This document shows, piece after piece, positions 36,296-44,746 of a stretch of 48,112 nt of DNA; position 1 is the first letter of the stretch, and every line of letters starts with the position of its first letter. The notes beneath the pieces are model-generated. The model saw nothing but the letters and a program-made list of their open reading frames with translations, was not told the origin of the DNA and made no database searches. Position numbers and translations under genes: made by a program. This DNA is from a virus. The stretch lies in the IMG/VR virus record IMGVR_UViG_3300042691_031827, positions 1 through 48,112 of that record. The stretch is one strand, 5' to 3'.

Positions 36296-36991
36296 TTATC
36301 CAATGAATGATGATTTAAACTTAACTTTGTTAGCAATATTTCTATGTAATTTTAAAAATCTGATTAAAATTTGTGCGGTATCTTTAACATCTTTTAGAGC
36401 ATCGTGTGATCCTGTCTTATCTATGCCAAGATAATCTCTTAGGTTATCAAGAGTATAATTTTTAAGCTCATTATTGCCTTCAAACCAATAAAAAACTAAG
36501 TTCATAATATCTATAACATCTCTTGGATAAAATAAAGATGATCGTCCCTCTTTATTAAGATTATTATATTTTGTACTTAATTTTTCTATAATACGCAAAT
36601 CAAATCTGTTAATATTGTATCCAGCAGCAATTGGTGCTGAGAAACATGATTTTTTGCTATGACTGCGAATATGATACATATCCAAATAAGATACGAACAT
36701 TCCCCAACCATGTTCTTGCTTTTGATAAGTTTTCCAAGACTCTAAAACGCTTTCTTTTGTAGAGCCTCTAACCTTTGCATGAAAATCTAATACATCCGAA
36801 TCTTCGTATGAATATTCAGGATTATTCTCTATTGCTAATGGTTTAATGTTAATATTGAATTCTGAATTTTTAATTATTTCCAATTTGAATGGATCGACCA
36901 TAATCGCAGCTATTTGCACAGGGCTGCACAAATCTGGATTAGCACCATCTGTTTCCAAATCGAAAACGCAAATTTTTTGTGTATTAGCCAT
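36296..36991 (-). CDS. DnaQ-type 3'-5' proofreading exonuclease
   Basis: This 231-residue protein of the DEDDh family corresponds to the proofreading (epsilon) subunit. Exo I is FDLETDGANPD near residues 10-20, with Asp and Glu as metal ligands. Exo II is GYNINRFDLRII near 122, with the conserved Asp. Exo III is SHDALKDVKDT near 195, with His and Asp. All four acidic or basic ligands are present, so it should be active. It sits between the two polymerase halves, where it would be made together with the alpha subunit. Its start overlaps the 59-residue ORF by 8 bases. An insertion near residues 75-110 (KTYQKQEHGWGMFVSYLDMY) adds length to the usual fold. Confidence 0.9.
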   Translation of the reverse strand: MANTQKICVFDLETDGANPDLCSPVQIAAIMVDPFKLEIIKNSEFNINIKPLAIENNPEYSYEDSDVLDFHAKVRGSTKESVLESWKTYQKQEHGWGMFVSYLDMYHIRSHSKKSCFSAPIAAGYNINRFDLRIIEKLSTKYNNLNKEGRSSLFYPRDVIDIMNLVFYWFEGNNELKNYTLDNLRDYLGIDKTGSHDALKDVKDTAQILIRFLKLHRNIANKVKFKSSFIG

Positions 36992-37163
36992 TTACCACTA
37001 CTACTGTGTCACCAGAAAAATGTCCCTTTTGTGAAGCGTCAGTAGTTGCATAACAATTCACTGATCTGCAACAGCTGATCCTAACCTCATCCGATTTAAT
37101 ATATTCTGTACCATTAACACTAAATTTTTCACCAACAGCTAAATCTGAAAATTTTTTCTCCAT
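36984..37163 (-). CDS. 59-residue protein inside the split-polymerase operon
   Basis: This is a short gene of 59 residues, starting at ATG 37163 with AAAAGGAG seven bases upstream. It begins 2 bases after the N-part polymerase stop and ends 8 bases inside the exonuclease gene. It opens MEKKFSDLAVGEKFSVNGTE and continues with YIKSDEVRISCCRSVNCYAT. The pattern suggests a small beta barrel with a Cys-Cys-x5-Cys cluster. The tight spacing and perfect ribosome site make it a real gene. I do not recognise the family. Its first part resembles a segment of the 2167-residue virion protein near residue 1868. A polymerase-associated role is inferred from position only. Confidence 0.72.
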   Translation of the reverse strand: MEKKFSDLAVGEKFSVNGTEYIKSDEVRISCCRSVNCYATTDASQKGHFSGDTVVVVNG

Positions 37164-37165
37164 CT

Positions 37166-39037
37166 TTATTCTCCTTTTGATAAAATTTCTGATATTGTCA
37201 TGATTTTGTCTAACATAGCAACTCCCAAAATATCAAATTTGATAAGACCTAAACTTTCTAAGTCTTGCATTTCCATACCCGCGATGGACTGCTTGTTCTT
37301 ATTATCATAAACCATAGGACATACACTGCCAAGGCTTTTGCTACTAATTACTACACCGGCAGCATGTTTAGATTGATTAGATTTCGTTCCTTCTAGTCTA
37401 ATAGCCTGTTCGAATCTTTTTGCCAACGGCCCAGCCAATGAGCCATCACTAGATATATAGCACCATTCTTTGAGTTTGTCAACATTATTTTCTAATGCCC
37501 AACGAATAATTGAAGCTTCTCCGGTATCTTCTTTCATTTCTTGTAATTCGTCTGCAATTTTAGCCTCATCTGGTATAAACTTGGTTATACGGTTCATCTC
37601 TTCGAAAGAAATATTATCATATACTCTCAATACTTCTTTTAAGGCACCACGACCTTTCATGGTATTAAAAGTGATCATTTGACTAACTTTATCTATACCA
37701 TATTTATTTTTGATATATTCTATGATTTGTTCTCTTTTTGTAATAGGAACGTCAACATCAATATCTGGCATAGAGATATGATCTGCAGTGTTACGACCTT
37801 CGTTATAAAATCTCTCAAAAAGTAAATCATATTTGATTGGATCGATTTGAGTAATACCAATTAGATAAGAAACCAGACATCCTGCAGCACTTCCTCTTCC
37901 TGGCCCGGGAAGCCACCCACTATGCTTAACATAGTTTACAATATCTTGAACTATAAGAAAGTAACTAGACAGTCCCGCTTTTTGTAAAATATCTAATTCT
38001 AATTTGACTCTATCTGCATATTTTGTATGTTCAGATTCCGGAATATTATTTATAATCTTTTCTCTCCAACCATCTCTACATAATTGTCTCAGATATTCTT
38101 CTGGACTATAATTGTTTGGACATTCGAAAGCAGGAAGCAGGGGTTTGTTAAGAATAGAGTATTCCTCACACATTGAATCAACATATAGCGTATTTTCAAT
38201 TTCTTCTTGAGTATGCCACTCCATCATTTCTTCTGGATCTGGAATATGATAACTATCCGACTTAAAAAAGCAGCTCATTGGCACGTTCTCATTAGCCAAA
38301 AGTTTCTTATTTATATCTATCAAAGTTGTCTTAAGATTATTGCATAATAAAATTCTTTGATCAATAGCATCTTTTCTTTCACAATAGTGAGCATCTGGCG
38401 TGGCTATTATTTTGGTTTTGGTCTTAATAGATAATTTCCTCATAATATCTGTCATTTCTTTTTGTTTAGGATTCAATTCCTGATCCATAAGCTGAGCTTC
38501 TAAAAAGAAATTATCTTTTCCGAATATTTCCTTCATATAGTCTATAAAAGACAATGCCTGATCGGTATAGTTGTCGGGATTTTCCTCAACCAAGTCTGAT
38601 ATGCTTGATCCTAAATGGCCGCAGAATCCTATAATATTTCCATCCAGCATAGGAGCCAGTCTATCAAAACTGATTCTTGGCTTGTGATAGAAGTTATCTA
38701 TTCTGTTCGTTTCAGATATAATTTTTACAAGAGTATTCCATCCTGCTAGGTTTTTAGCAAGAACTAGAAAGTGACTAAGATTATTATTCTCTTTTTCTTT
38801 GATAAAAGAATCATTTTTGGATATATAAAGCTCACAACCTAATATGGGTTTAATCTTTTTGGCCTTCATTGCCTGATAAAACTGAACGCATCCAGAAATA
38901 GTACCATGATCAGTTATCGTACAGGTTTTAATTCCGGCATTAAAACATCTTTCAGCTATTTGATTAGGCTTACTTAATCCGTCCAATAAACTATAATGAG
39001 AATGTGCATGTAAAACAGAATAAGTTTTTTGTTTCAT
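37166..39037 (-). CDS. dnaE (N-part): DNA polymerase III alpha subunit, N-terminal part
   Basis: This 623-residue protein carries the PHP and palm domains of DnaE. The PHP domain begins LHAHSHYSLLDG near residue 9 and has CTITDHGTISG, so its metal ligands look intact. The palm has GPGRGSAAGCLVSYLIGITQ, then MPDIDVDVP near residue 423 with two catalytic aspartates, and GLIKFDILG near 601 with the third. The frame ends only ~20 residues after that third aspartate, so the gene breaks right behind the active site. The rest of the enzyme is the C-part two genes downstream. Start and stop are tightly packed (ATGA with the nuclease upstream). The polymerase extends the phage DNA at the fork. Confidence 0.93.
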   Translation of the reverse strand: MKQKTYSVLHAHSHYSLLDGLSKPNQIAERCFNAGIKTCTITDHGTISGCVQFYQAMKAKKIKPILGCELYISKNDSFIKEKENNNLSHFLVLAKNLAGWNTLVKIISETNRIDNFYHKPRISFDRLAPMLDGNIIGFCGHLGSSISDLVEENPDNYTDQALSFIDYMKEIFGKDNFFLEAQLMDQELNPKQKEMTDIMRKLSIKTKTKIIATPDAHYCERKDAIDQRILLCNNLKTTLIDINKKLLANENVPMSCFFKSDSYHIPDPEEMMEWHTQEEIENTLYVDSMCEEYSILNKPLLPAFECPNNYSPEEYLRQLCRDGWREKIINNIPESEHTKYADRVKLELDILQKAGLSSYFLIVQDIVNYVKHSGWLPGPGRGSAAGCLVSYLIGITQIDPIKYDLLFERFYNEGRNTADHISMPDIDVDVPITKREQIIEYIKNKYGIDKVSQMITFNTMKGRGALKEVLRVYDNISFEEMNRITKFIPDEAKIADELQEMKEDTGEASIIRWALENNVDKLKEWCYISSDGSLAGPLAKRFEQAIRLEGTKSNQSKHAAGVVISSKSLGSVCPMVYDNKNKQSIAGMEMQDLESLGLIKFDILGVAMLDKIMTISEILSKGE

Positions 39038-40074
39038 ATCGATCCTGGGGCCTTGTAACTTCCAAATGAGTGATTTTTGTTTTTATACAAATCCATTGTA
39101 GTGTCGATACCATAAAGGTCAAGATCGTGTTTTATTTGTTCACACTTCGTCATTGTTTGACCAATTTTGCATACTTGTCCGTCTCTATATTCTTCTATGG
39201 CTTGTATATGAGTTCCTTCAAACGTTGTTTTGCCAAAATGACATAATTTACTGCACATCCAGCTTTTATTGAGGCGTGGCTTCTTGGTGCTCCTAACTGC
39301 TTCAAATTTTTGTCTTAACATATCTTCAGTAGAACTCAGATCAGAATCATGAAAACATATAGAAAATGGACCGCCATCATTAATAAAATATATCGAAAAT
39401 ATTATATTTTTAATATGAGGGTATAAATGTTTAATTGCATAATGATATATTTTTAACTGAGGATCTTTTTCTAGTTTTTCTTGAGTTTTTTCTTCTCCCG
39501 TTGCCCAATCTAGCCTGCGACCAGTTTTCCAGTCTATAATTTCTATTGTAGAATCATTGACTAGTGTTATCAAATCAATAGTACCTTTTAAAGCTAAATT
39601 GCCCTCCAATTTTTCTCCGTTAGTATTGTAACTGTACTTAGCCCAAGATTTATTAATTTCAAAATCAAAGTGCTGCTCTGGACATAGTATGTTTCGATTT
39701 CTTGGATCAAACATTCCATTATTAAATTCTATAGCTTTGTAGACCCAATTTTTACAATCCTTATGATCTTTTGGTGACCACTTGTGGTGTTGCGCATTAG
39801 ATGTGTAATATGAATACACTTGATCTATTATATTATCCAAATCATAGTTATGAACACTGACTTCTCCGATCAAATCATCATTAATAGTATCTTGCTGATC
39901 TTGCTGTGCTTTTTTAATAACAGCCAATATTTCTAATACTTTGTGAGTTATGGTTCCTTTGTCTGCTTTCTGTCCAGATAGACCCCTCCATCCCAATACG
40001 TATTCTCCAAAATACTGTTGTTCACACATGTTATGAGTATTATAAGAACTGCTTCTAAAGTATGTGATAATCAT
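39034..40074 (-). CDS. PD-(D/E)XK nuclease, RecB/Cas4-like, possibly Fe-S
   Basis: This 346-residue protein has the nuclease core of the RecB/Cas4/AddB type: THKVLE near residue 43 (His), GTIDLITL near 165 (Asp), IIDWKTGR near 182 (Asp-x-Lys) and DPQLKIYHYA near 205 (Gln/Tyr motif). Cys17 near the N-terminus and Cys near 272, 276, 300 and 309 resemble the single-plus-three arrangement that holds a 4Fe-4S cluster in Cas4 and AddB. No helicase motifs are present, so this is a stand-alone DNA end-processing nuclease. It is coupled by ATGA overlaps to the polymerase N-part and the dNMP kinase, which points to replication or recombination. Confidence 0.82.
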   Translation of the reverse strand: MIITYFRSSSYNTHNMCEQQYFGEYVLGWRGLSGQKADKGTITHKVLEILAVIKKAQQDQQDTINDDLIGEVSVHNYDLDNIIDQVYSYYTSNAQHHKWSPKDHKDCKNWVYKAIEFNNGMFDPRNRNILCPEQHFDFEINKSWAKYSYNTNGEKLEGNLALKGTIDLITLVNDSTIEIIDWKTGRRLDWATGEEKTQEKLEKDPQLKIYHYAIKHLYPHIKNIIFSIYFINDGGPFSICFHDSDLSSTEDMLRQKFEAVRSTKKPRLNKSWMCSKLCHFGKTTFEGTHIQAIEEYRDGQVCKIGQTMTKCEQIKHDLDLYGIDTTMDLYKNKNHSFGSYKAPGSI

Positions 40075-40820
40075 AGATTTAATAATTTTTCTAAAATTGT
40101 TTTAAGCTCAGAAAATTGATCATATAAATTATAATTATTATTATCAATAATATAATCAAAATTATTCCAATCATAGTTTTCTTTATCTAATGCTGTTTCA
40201 CTAATATGATCAGATAAAAATGGATTCCTAGTTAATCTCAATACTTTACCACCAATATTTTTAATTGCTTCTACTTCATTTGGGAACCTACAGTCTGTAA
40301 TAATTGCTAACTCAGGACTTTCTTTAATTATTTTATTAATAGTTGACTTTACCCAAACATTAGTATCCATCTTTCTAAAGATATCCGTTCCAACATATTG
40401 CATCACTTCTCTCGCTGTCATAAAGTTACCATTGTTCGACTCTGACGGCCACCTAACAGATGTTAATTCATTTTTGTTTTCATCTGATCCGTAACACTGG
40501 TCATAAGTCAAACCTAGTATATTCATGCATATATCTGTTTTTAATATATCTGCAAAATTATAAATTTTTATTTCGTTATGTAATTTTTCTAAAAATAGTA
40601 AAATATCATTAGAAATTATTTCTCTTGATAATATAGATGATATAGAAAAAATACCTTCATATGATTTGTCTCCACATAAATCTGATATTAATATATTGCC
40701 ATCATCATCTAGATAAAGTTTTTCACTAGCATTTAGTTTAGCAAGATATAGGGATAGGAAAAAATTTCCTGCTGTGGTCTTGCCTGATTGTTTTTTTCCA
40801 GATATGCCTAAAACTAACAT
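40071..40820 (-). CDS. Deoxynucleoside monophosphate kinase (T4 gp1-like)
   Basis: This 249-residue protein has a P-loop at residues 5-16 (GISGKKQSGKTT). A lid and substrate region includes MTAREVMQYVGTDIFRK, VWVKSTINKI and IITDCRFPNEVEAIKNIGG. The last two segments are characteristic of phage dNMP kinases such as T4 gene 1, which phosphorylate dGMP, dTMP and modified dCMP. It would supply dNTPs for the replication genes around it. An AT-rich insertion (about 35-75) enlarges the usual fold. It overlaps the primase by 7 bases and the nuclease by 4. Confidence 0.85.
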   Translation of the reverse strand: MLVLGISGKKQSGKTTAGNFFLSLYLAKLNASEKLYLDDDGNILISDLCGDKSYEGIFSISSILSREIISNDILLFLEKLHNEIKIYNFADILKTDICMNILGLTYDQCYGSDENKNELTSVRWPSESNNGNFMTAREVMQYVGTDIFRKMDTNVWVKSTINKIIKESPELAIITDCRFPNEVEAIKNIGGKVLRLTRNPFLSDHISETALDKENYDWNNFDYIIDNNNYNLYDQFSELKTILEKLLNL

Positions 40821-41995
40821 AATTCATATTCCTTTATCTGTGGAGATATTATTTTGACTATGTCCTCAACACTCATTTCTGCAATATCATTAACATCAAT
40901 TTCTATATGTTTAATATTATATATTCTTCCGCATTTATCTTCAATTTGTTTGGCCGCATCTTTGCCGGCCTTATCATTATCCATTATTGTTATTATATTC
41001 ATAGCTCCGGATATATCTAATAAAGCCTTTTGCTTATATCCAAGTGAAGAACCGAACATTGCCACACTATTATGTATGCCAGCTTCTTCTAATCTCCAAA
41101 CATTACCTGGGCTTTCTACTATAACTACGGTTTTTGATGCTAAAATATATTGTTTAGCAAACCAATAATTATATAGGTGTTCTTGGGTCTTAAAATTTTT
41201 ACTGTGCCTCCACTTGGAACTAAGCCATTTCTCATTGTCATTAGGGCATTTTTCTTTAATGCCGTGAAAAGAATTACAAGCTGCACATTTATCATATATA
41301 CTTCTGCCAGTACAACCTATCATTCCTCTCATGTTTTGATCATACACAGGTACAACCGCTCTGTTATTCATTTCTTTTGATGAATTGAGACAGTCTCCCA
41401 CATCGTACTTTATTAATACTTCTTTAGAAAATCCTCTATTTAAAAAATATTGTGACGGTATATCTAGTGCCTTGATAACCAAATTTCGTGGAACAATAAC
41501 GTCATCGTTTACCTTATTGCTAACGTCTATAGAAATATTTTTTACAGTGTTAACAAATGTATTTTTTTCTTTTACTTTTCTTGTTTGTTTATCATTTACT
41601 GGGTCGTGATTAGAAAATTGAATAGCAAAATTTATAGCATCTTTAAAAGACACCATGTCATCGCCTTCTTTGTTCCATCCGTTATCTTTAGACAAGCATC
41701 CTCTTATAAAACCAATAATTGATGATTTAAAAATATTCTCACACTGGTGAGTTCTGCATTTCCAATTTCCTCTATACGAATCTCCCTTATAGTATAAATT
41801 CAGTGCAGAATCATTATCTCCACCATGAATTGGGCAACTCATAGTGACCATTTTATCAAATACTTTGTATGATTCTATGCCTAAAGAATTTAATAAATTC
41901 TCTATATCATCACACACTAAGTCTGATAAATTCTTAAGCTGATATTGATCATACGAATGGTATGTCTTGTTCTTCTTCATCTTCATTGTTGTCAT
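40814..41995 (-). CDS. DnaG-type primase
   Basis: This 393-residue protein starts inside the helicase 3' end (47-base overlap), where ATG codons at 41995, 41986 and 41980 are alternatives. The N-terminal zinc finger is C54-PIH57 and WKC80-RTHQC85, like the CHC2 finger. A TOPRIM domain holds VVIVESPGNVWRLEEAG near residue 285 (conserved Glu) and IMDNDKAGKDAA near 335 (D-x-D). A second C-x2-C pair (KCAACNSF, then KCPN near 250) may form another metal site. It makes RNA primers for the fork, with DnaB and the split polymerase. It is shorter than bacterial DnaG (~580) and lacks the C-terminal helicase-binding domain, as in several phages. Confidence 0.88.
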   Translation of the reverse strand: MTTMKMKKNKTYHSYDQYQLKNLSDLVCDDIENLLNSLGIESYKVFDKMVTMSCPIHGGDNDSALNLYYKGDSYRGNWKCRTHQCENIFKSSIIGFIRGCLSKDNGWNKEGDDMVSFKDAINFAIQFSNHDPVNDKQTRKVKEKNTFVNTVKNISIDVSNKVNDDVIVPRNLVIKALDIPSQYFLNRGFSKEVLIKYDVGDCLNSSKEMNNRAVVPVYDQNMRGMIGCTGRSIYDKCAACNSFHGIKEKCPNDNEKWLSSKWRHSKNFKTQEHLYNYWFAKQYILASKTVVIVESPGNVWRLEEAGIHNSVAMFGSSLGYKQKALLDISGAMNIITIMDNDKAGKDAAKQIEDKCGRIYNIKHIEIDVNDIAEMSVEDIVKIISPQIKEYELC

Positions 41996-43421
41996 TGATT
42001 ATAAATCCGCCTTTTTTCTTTTTTGATCCATGTAATAGTTCTAATCTGGTTTGCCCCTCTGTTATTTTAGCACACCAGCCCTTCATATGACAATTAATGT
42101 AATCATTATCGTCTAATCCTCCTCCGTGACGGCTGATTAATGGAACCAGTTTTCTATTACCAGCATCTTGCCCATCCTCAGCAATTTCTTCGTCGCTTTT
42201 TCTTTTGAATATTGTAAAATTACTACATAGCCAAATAATTCTATCTGATCCACTTGCAGTATCGGTGCTTTCTTTTGTAATACCGTCTCTATTTAATTGT
42301 ATAAAGGATAATATTGGAACTTTATATTGTATGGCAAAATTATGTAAACTTGTCATCATAAAACCAAGAACCTGATATTCTTTCATATCTTGATTGATTC
42401 CTGTGCTATCCATTAGTTTTAAATAGTCATAGATAATAACACAATCTTTTGCTGTGCCGTCGTCATTAAGTCCAACTTCTTTAGATATCCATCTTCGCAT
42501 AATAGACAGCTGTTCCTCAAATGGTTTTCCTGCTATGCTTTTATGATATAACTTACTATTTTTGAGTTCGTCTATAGCCTGTTTTATTTTTGTTGCCGAA
42601 TTTGGCGTGTCCGTGAACTTGCCTGTTTCAATCTTTGATATTTCTATTTCTGATGACATGGCTAAAATTCTATGGATATGATCTTCTTTGGTCATTTCTG
42701 TATCCATATTTAATACAGGAATTTGTAACTTGCTCGCAATATGATATCCAATGTTATCAGATAACAGTGTTTTTCCTACTTTTGGTCGTGCTGCTATAAC
42801 ATTGACCGTTCCCTTTCTTAGACCTCCGCCTATAGCCTGATCATATGCTGGAAATCCAGTAGGTATTCCTATTTGATCTACTTTATTACTTTGTAAAAAC
42901 TCTATGTAATTGTCTATACTCTCTGCTATAAACTTAGGAGCAGAATCGCTTTCTGCAGAAAGTGAGTTTGTAAAATTAAATATCTTTTCTTCAGCAATGC
43001 CCAATATGGCAGATATTGACTCTGACCCGGTAACATCCAATAGCTTTTCTTGCACATCGTCCATTTCCTTGTGTAAGAGCCTAGCTATCTCTAGTTTTTT
43101 AATCTTGGATGCAAATTTTCTGATATTTTCTAAATGTACAGGAAAATCAAAAATAGCTTTTAAGTGTTGTGTTTCTTCTTTTTTAGACAATATATGCGAT
43201 AAATTAAGTTCTTGCGCAGAAGAGTACACCGACGCAAGATCGATATTTGGCTTTGATTCTTTTTCGCAAATATTTTTTAAACACTTAAATATTATTTGAT
43301 TACTATCAATTGTAAAAGAAGATTCCTGGATAATATCCGCGATATCCAAATAGGCATCCTCTCCGTATTTCAAAATTCCACTTAATATTGCGCGTTCTGC
43401 GGACGGGTCACATAAAATCAT
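41949..43421 (-). CDS. DnaB-type replicative helicase with acidic tail
   Basis: This 490-residue protein has an N-terminal helical DnaB domain (DPSAERAILSGIL at the start) and a RecA-like motor. Walker A is ARPKVGKTLL near residue 215, Walker B VIIYDYL near 327, and VPILSFIQLNRDG is the conserved sensor strand. It would unwind DNA as a hexamer ahead of the polymerase. The C-terminus ends NEDEEEQDIPFV, very like the acidic D-D-I-P-F tip of bacterial SSB, while the phage SSB lacks it. It sits directly upstream of primase and 3 bases after the zinc-binding unknown. The family call is firm; the tail meaning is inferred. Confidence 0.9.
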   Translation of the reverse strand: MILCDPSAERAILSGILKYGEDAYLDIADIIQESSFTIDSNQIIFKCLKNICEKESKPNIDLASVYSSAQELNLSHILSKKEETQHLKAIFDFPVHLENIRKFASKIKKLEIARLLHKEMDDVQEKLLDVTGSESISAILGIAEEKIFNFTNSLSAESDSAPKFIAESIDNYIEFLQSNKVDQIGIPTGFPAYDQAIGGGLRKGTVNVIAARPKVGKTLLSDNIGYHIASKLQIPVLNMDTEMTKEDHIHRILAMSSEIEISKIETGKFTDTPNSATKIKQAIDELKNSKLYHKSIAGKPFEEQLSIMRRWISKEVGLNDDGTAKDCVIIYDYLKLMDSTGINQDMKEYQVLGFMMTSLHNFAIQYKVPILSFIQLNRDGITKESTDTASGSDRIIWLCSNFTIFKRKSDEEIAEDGQDAGNRKLVPLISRHGGGLDDNDYINCHMKGWCAKITEGQTRLELLHGSKKKKGGFIINDNNEDEEEQDIPFV

Positions 43422-43424
43422 ATT

Positions 43425-43862
43425 TTATCCAGAGTGTGTTGAGCAATTATTACACTTATACCTAGAAGGAGCATCAAACAGCAGAGTTGGTGGAACAGTT
43501 TCTTTCCTGCCGCAAACTCTACATATCACATCAACAAATTCAAAGTCTCTCATTCGTGCTACAGGAGGGTGTTTCGATAGTTTTTTATCAACCGTACAAT
43601 CGTCCTTATGCATTCTAAATTCAGACATTTTATCAAATTTATTGATATTATCTATTGTTATTTTTTTAGTTCGTTTGTTTTTTATTGAATTATTAGTTCC
43701 TGCCTTTTGGCGACCCTTCGTCTTTATAGTAGGAGACTCCTTTGTTGGTGCCACGTCTTGTTTTTGTTTGGGTTCTTGAGGAATGTTGTCAACAAGACTT
43801 TGTAAAACAGATATCAAAGCTTTGAGTTGTTCTGGATCTTTTAATAATTCATTTGGGTCCAT
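43425..43862 (-). CDS. Unknown zinc-ribbon protein next to the helicase
   Basis: This 145-residue protein has a Lys/Pro/Thr-rich, probably unstructured stretch (about 30-75) and a C-terminal four-Cys ribbon: C114-x2-C117 and C137-x2-C140. A leading Asp-Pro-rich helix opens it (DPNELLKDPEQLKALISVL). The ribbon with basic flanks would suit DNA or protein binding. It overlaps the next upstream gene by 14 bases and precedes the helicase. A helicase loader or accessory is possible by position, but I see no loader motif (no P-loop) and do not recognise the family. Confidence 0.55.
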   Translation of the reverse strand: MDPNELLKDPEQLKALISVLQSLVDNIPQEPKQKQDVAPTKESPTIKTKGRQKAGTNNSIKNKRTKKITIDNINKFDKMSEFRMHKDDCTVDKKLSKHPPVARMRDFEFVDVICRVCGRKETVPPTLLFDAPSRYKCNNCSTHSG

Positions 43863-44346
43863 GTTGCACCTTAGTTTTTTGAATTGCCATCATTATATCC
43901 GACAGATTTTTAATACTATTGGCTAAATAACTTAACCTGTCTATTCTCTGTTTAGCGTATTTTCTAATTTGATTTAAGCTATTCGCTTTTTCATTATGTT
44001 TTATTGCCTGTAAAGACTTTTCTATAAAACCATAGCCTTTATAATTATTTATTTCGTCTGCTATCGCTTCTTTAATGCTCTCTTCTGACCAATTATGTCT
44101 AGCAATTTCCCTATTAATAGTTCGTTGTATATGGAATGCAAATTGTGCCAATCTGAAAGAGATTTGGGCACAATCTTCTGGAGAGATTTTTTCTATTTCA
44201 TCTCTACTCATTGTTAGGTATTGATTAATTTCTTGTTCAGATACTCCGTACTGCGCCGCGTATTTAGGCAAAGCCAGGGAGGACTCATATTCGTCAAGAA
44301 TAGTATCCCAATATTGTATATCTTCTTTTGATGATCTAGTTGTCAT
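43849..44346 (-). CDS. Unknown helical protein of the replication operon
   Basis: This 165-residue protein is almost entirely helix-like and charged. It has a possible DNA-binding segment in the first third (YAAQYGVSEQEINQYLTMS), which reads like a helix-turn-helix or small specificity domain. A longer coiled-coil-like stretch follows (LAQFAFHIQRTINREIARHN, then LNQIRKYAKQRIDRLSYLAN). No catalytic motif is visible. It overlaps the nuclease by 11 bases and the zinc protein by 14, so it is made with them. The role is unknown; a regulator or assembly partner is conceivable. Confidence 0.5.
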   Translation of the reverse strand: MTTRSSKEDIQYWDTILDEYESSLALPKYAAQYGVSEQEINQYLTMSRDEIEKISPEDCAQISFRLAQFAFHIQRTINREIARHNWSEESIKEAIADEINNYKGYGFIEKSLQAIKHNEKANSLNQIRKYAKQRIDRLSYLANSIKNLSDIMMAIQKTKVQHGPK

Positions 44347-44746
44347 ATAATATCATTGCCTTCCATTTTTCACTATTTTCAAAATAAGGTAAAATAATAT
44401 GTTTTATTCCATTTTTTTCACACCATTCTTTTTTTTCATTATCTCTTTTTTGTGCTTTTAAAAAATTAATTCTATTGGAATGATAAAATGGTATAAATTT
44501 ATAATGCTGTTCTCCATGAACCTCTATAGCTCTTTTAATTAGGGGTAAGTAAAAATCTAAATATAGTGTTTCAGATTTTCTTAGTGGTATCGGTACTTCT
44601 TCTAAAATTTGTAAAGTTGGAAATATTTCTGTTAATATTTTTCTTGCAGACAAATGGGGGGACGATTTTTCCAGTATTCTGCCTTTTGCAATATGCCCTG
44701 TCAAATGCCAATTTACATTATTATTATCTAAATCTTTAACGATCAT
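44336..44746 (-). CDS. Small VSR-fold-like nuclease next to recA
   Basis: This 136-residue protein begins with an ATGA overlap with the recA stop. Its core, SETLYLDFYLPLIKRAIEVHG followed by EQHYKFIPF, then KRDNEKKEWCEKNGIKHIILP, follows the VSR/MutH-like pattern D-F-Y-L-P, I-E-x-x-G-x-Q-H, D-x2-K and a final hydrophobic strand. The IEV-x-G-E-Q-H motif normally carries an Asp in the third position (IEVDG); here it is His, which may tune or weaken metal binding. A nuclease acting on recombination or replication intermediates is the best inference. It is the second protein in the window with this type of fold. Confidence 0.65.
   Translation of the reverse strand: MIVKDLDNNNVNWHLTGHIAKGRILEKSSPHLSARKILTEIFPTLQILEEVPIPLRKSETLYLDFYLPLIKRAIEVHGEQHYKFIPFYHSNRINFLKAQKRDNEKKEWCEKNGIKHIILPYFENSEKWKAMILYDN

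Noticed and set aside
36240-37230. Split intein joining the two polymerase genes
   Set aside because: The N-part ends in plain sequence (SEILSKGE) with no N-intein start, and the C-part lacks the HN-Cys type junction. The N-terminal Cys residues of the C-part are not enough.
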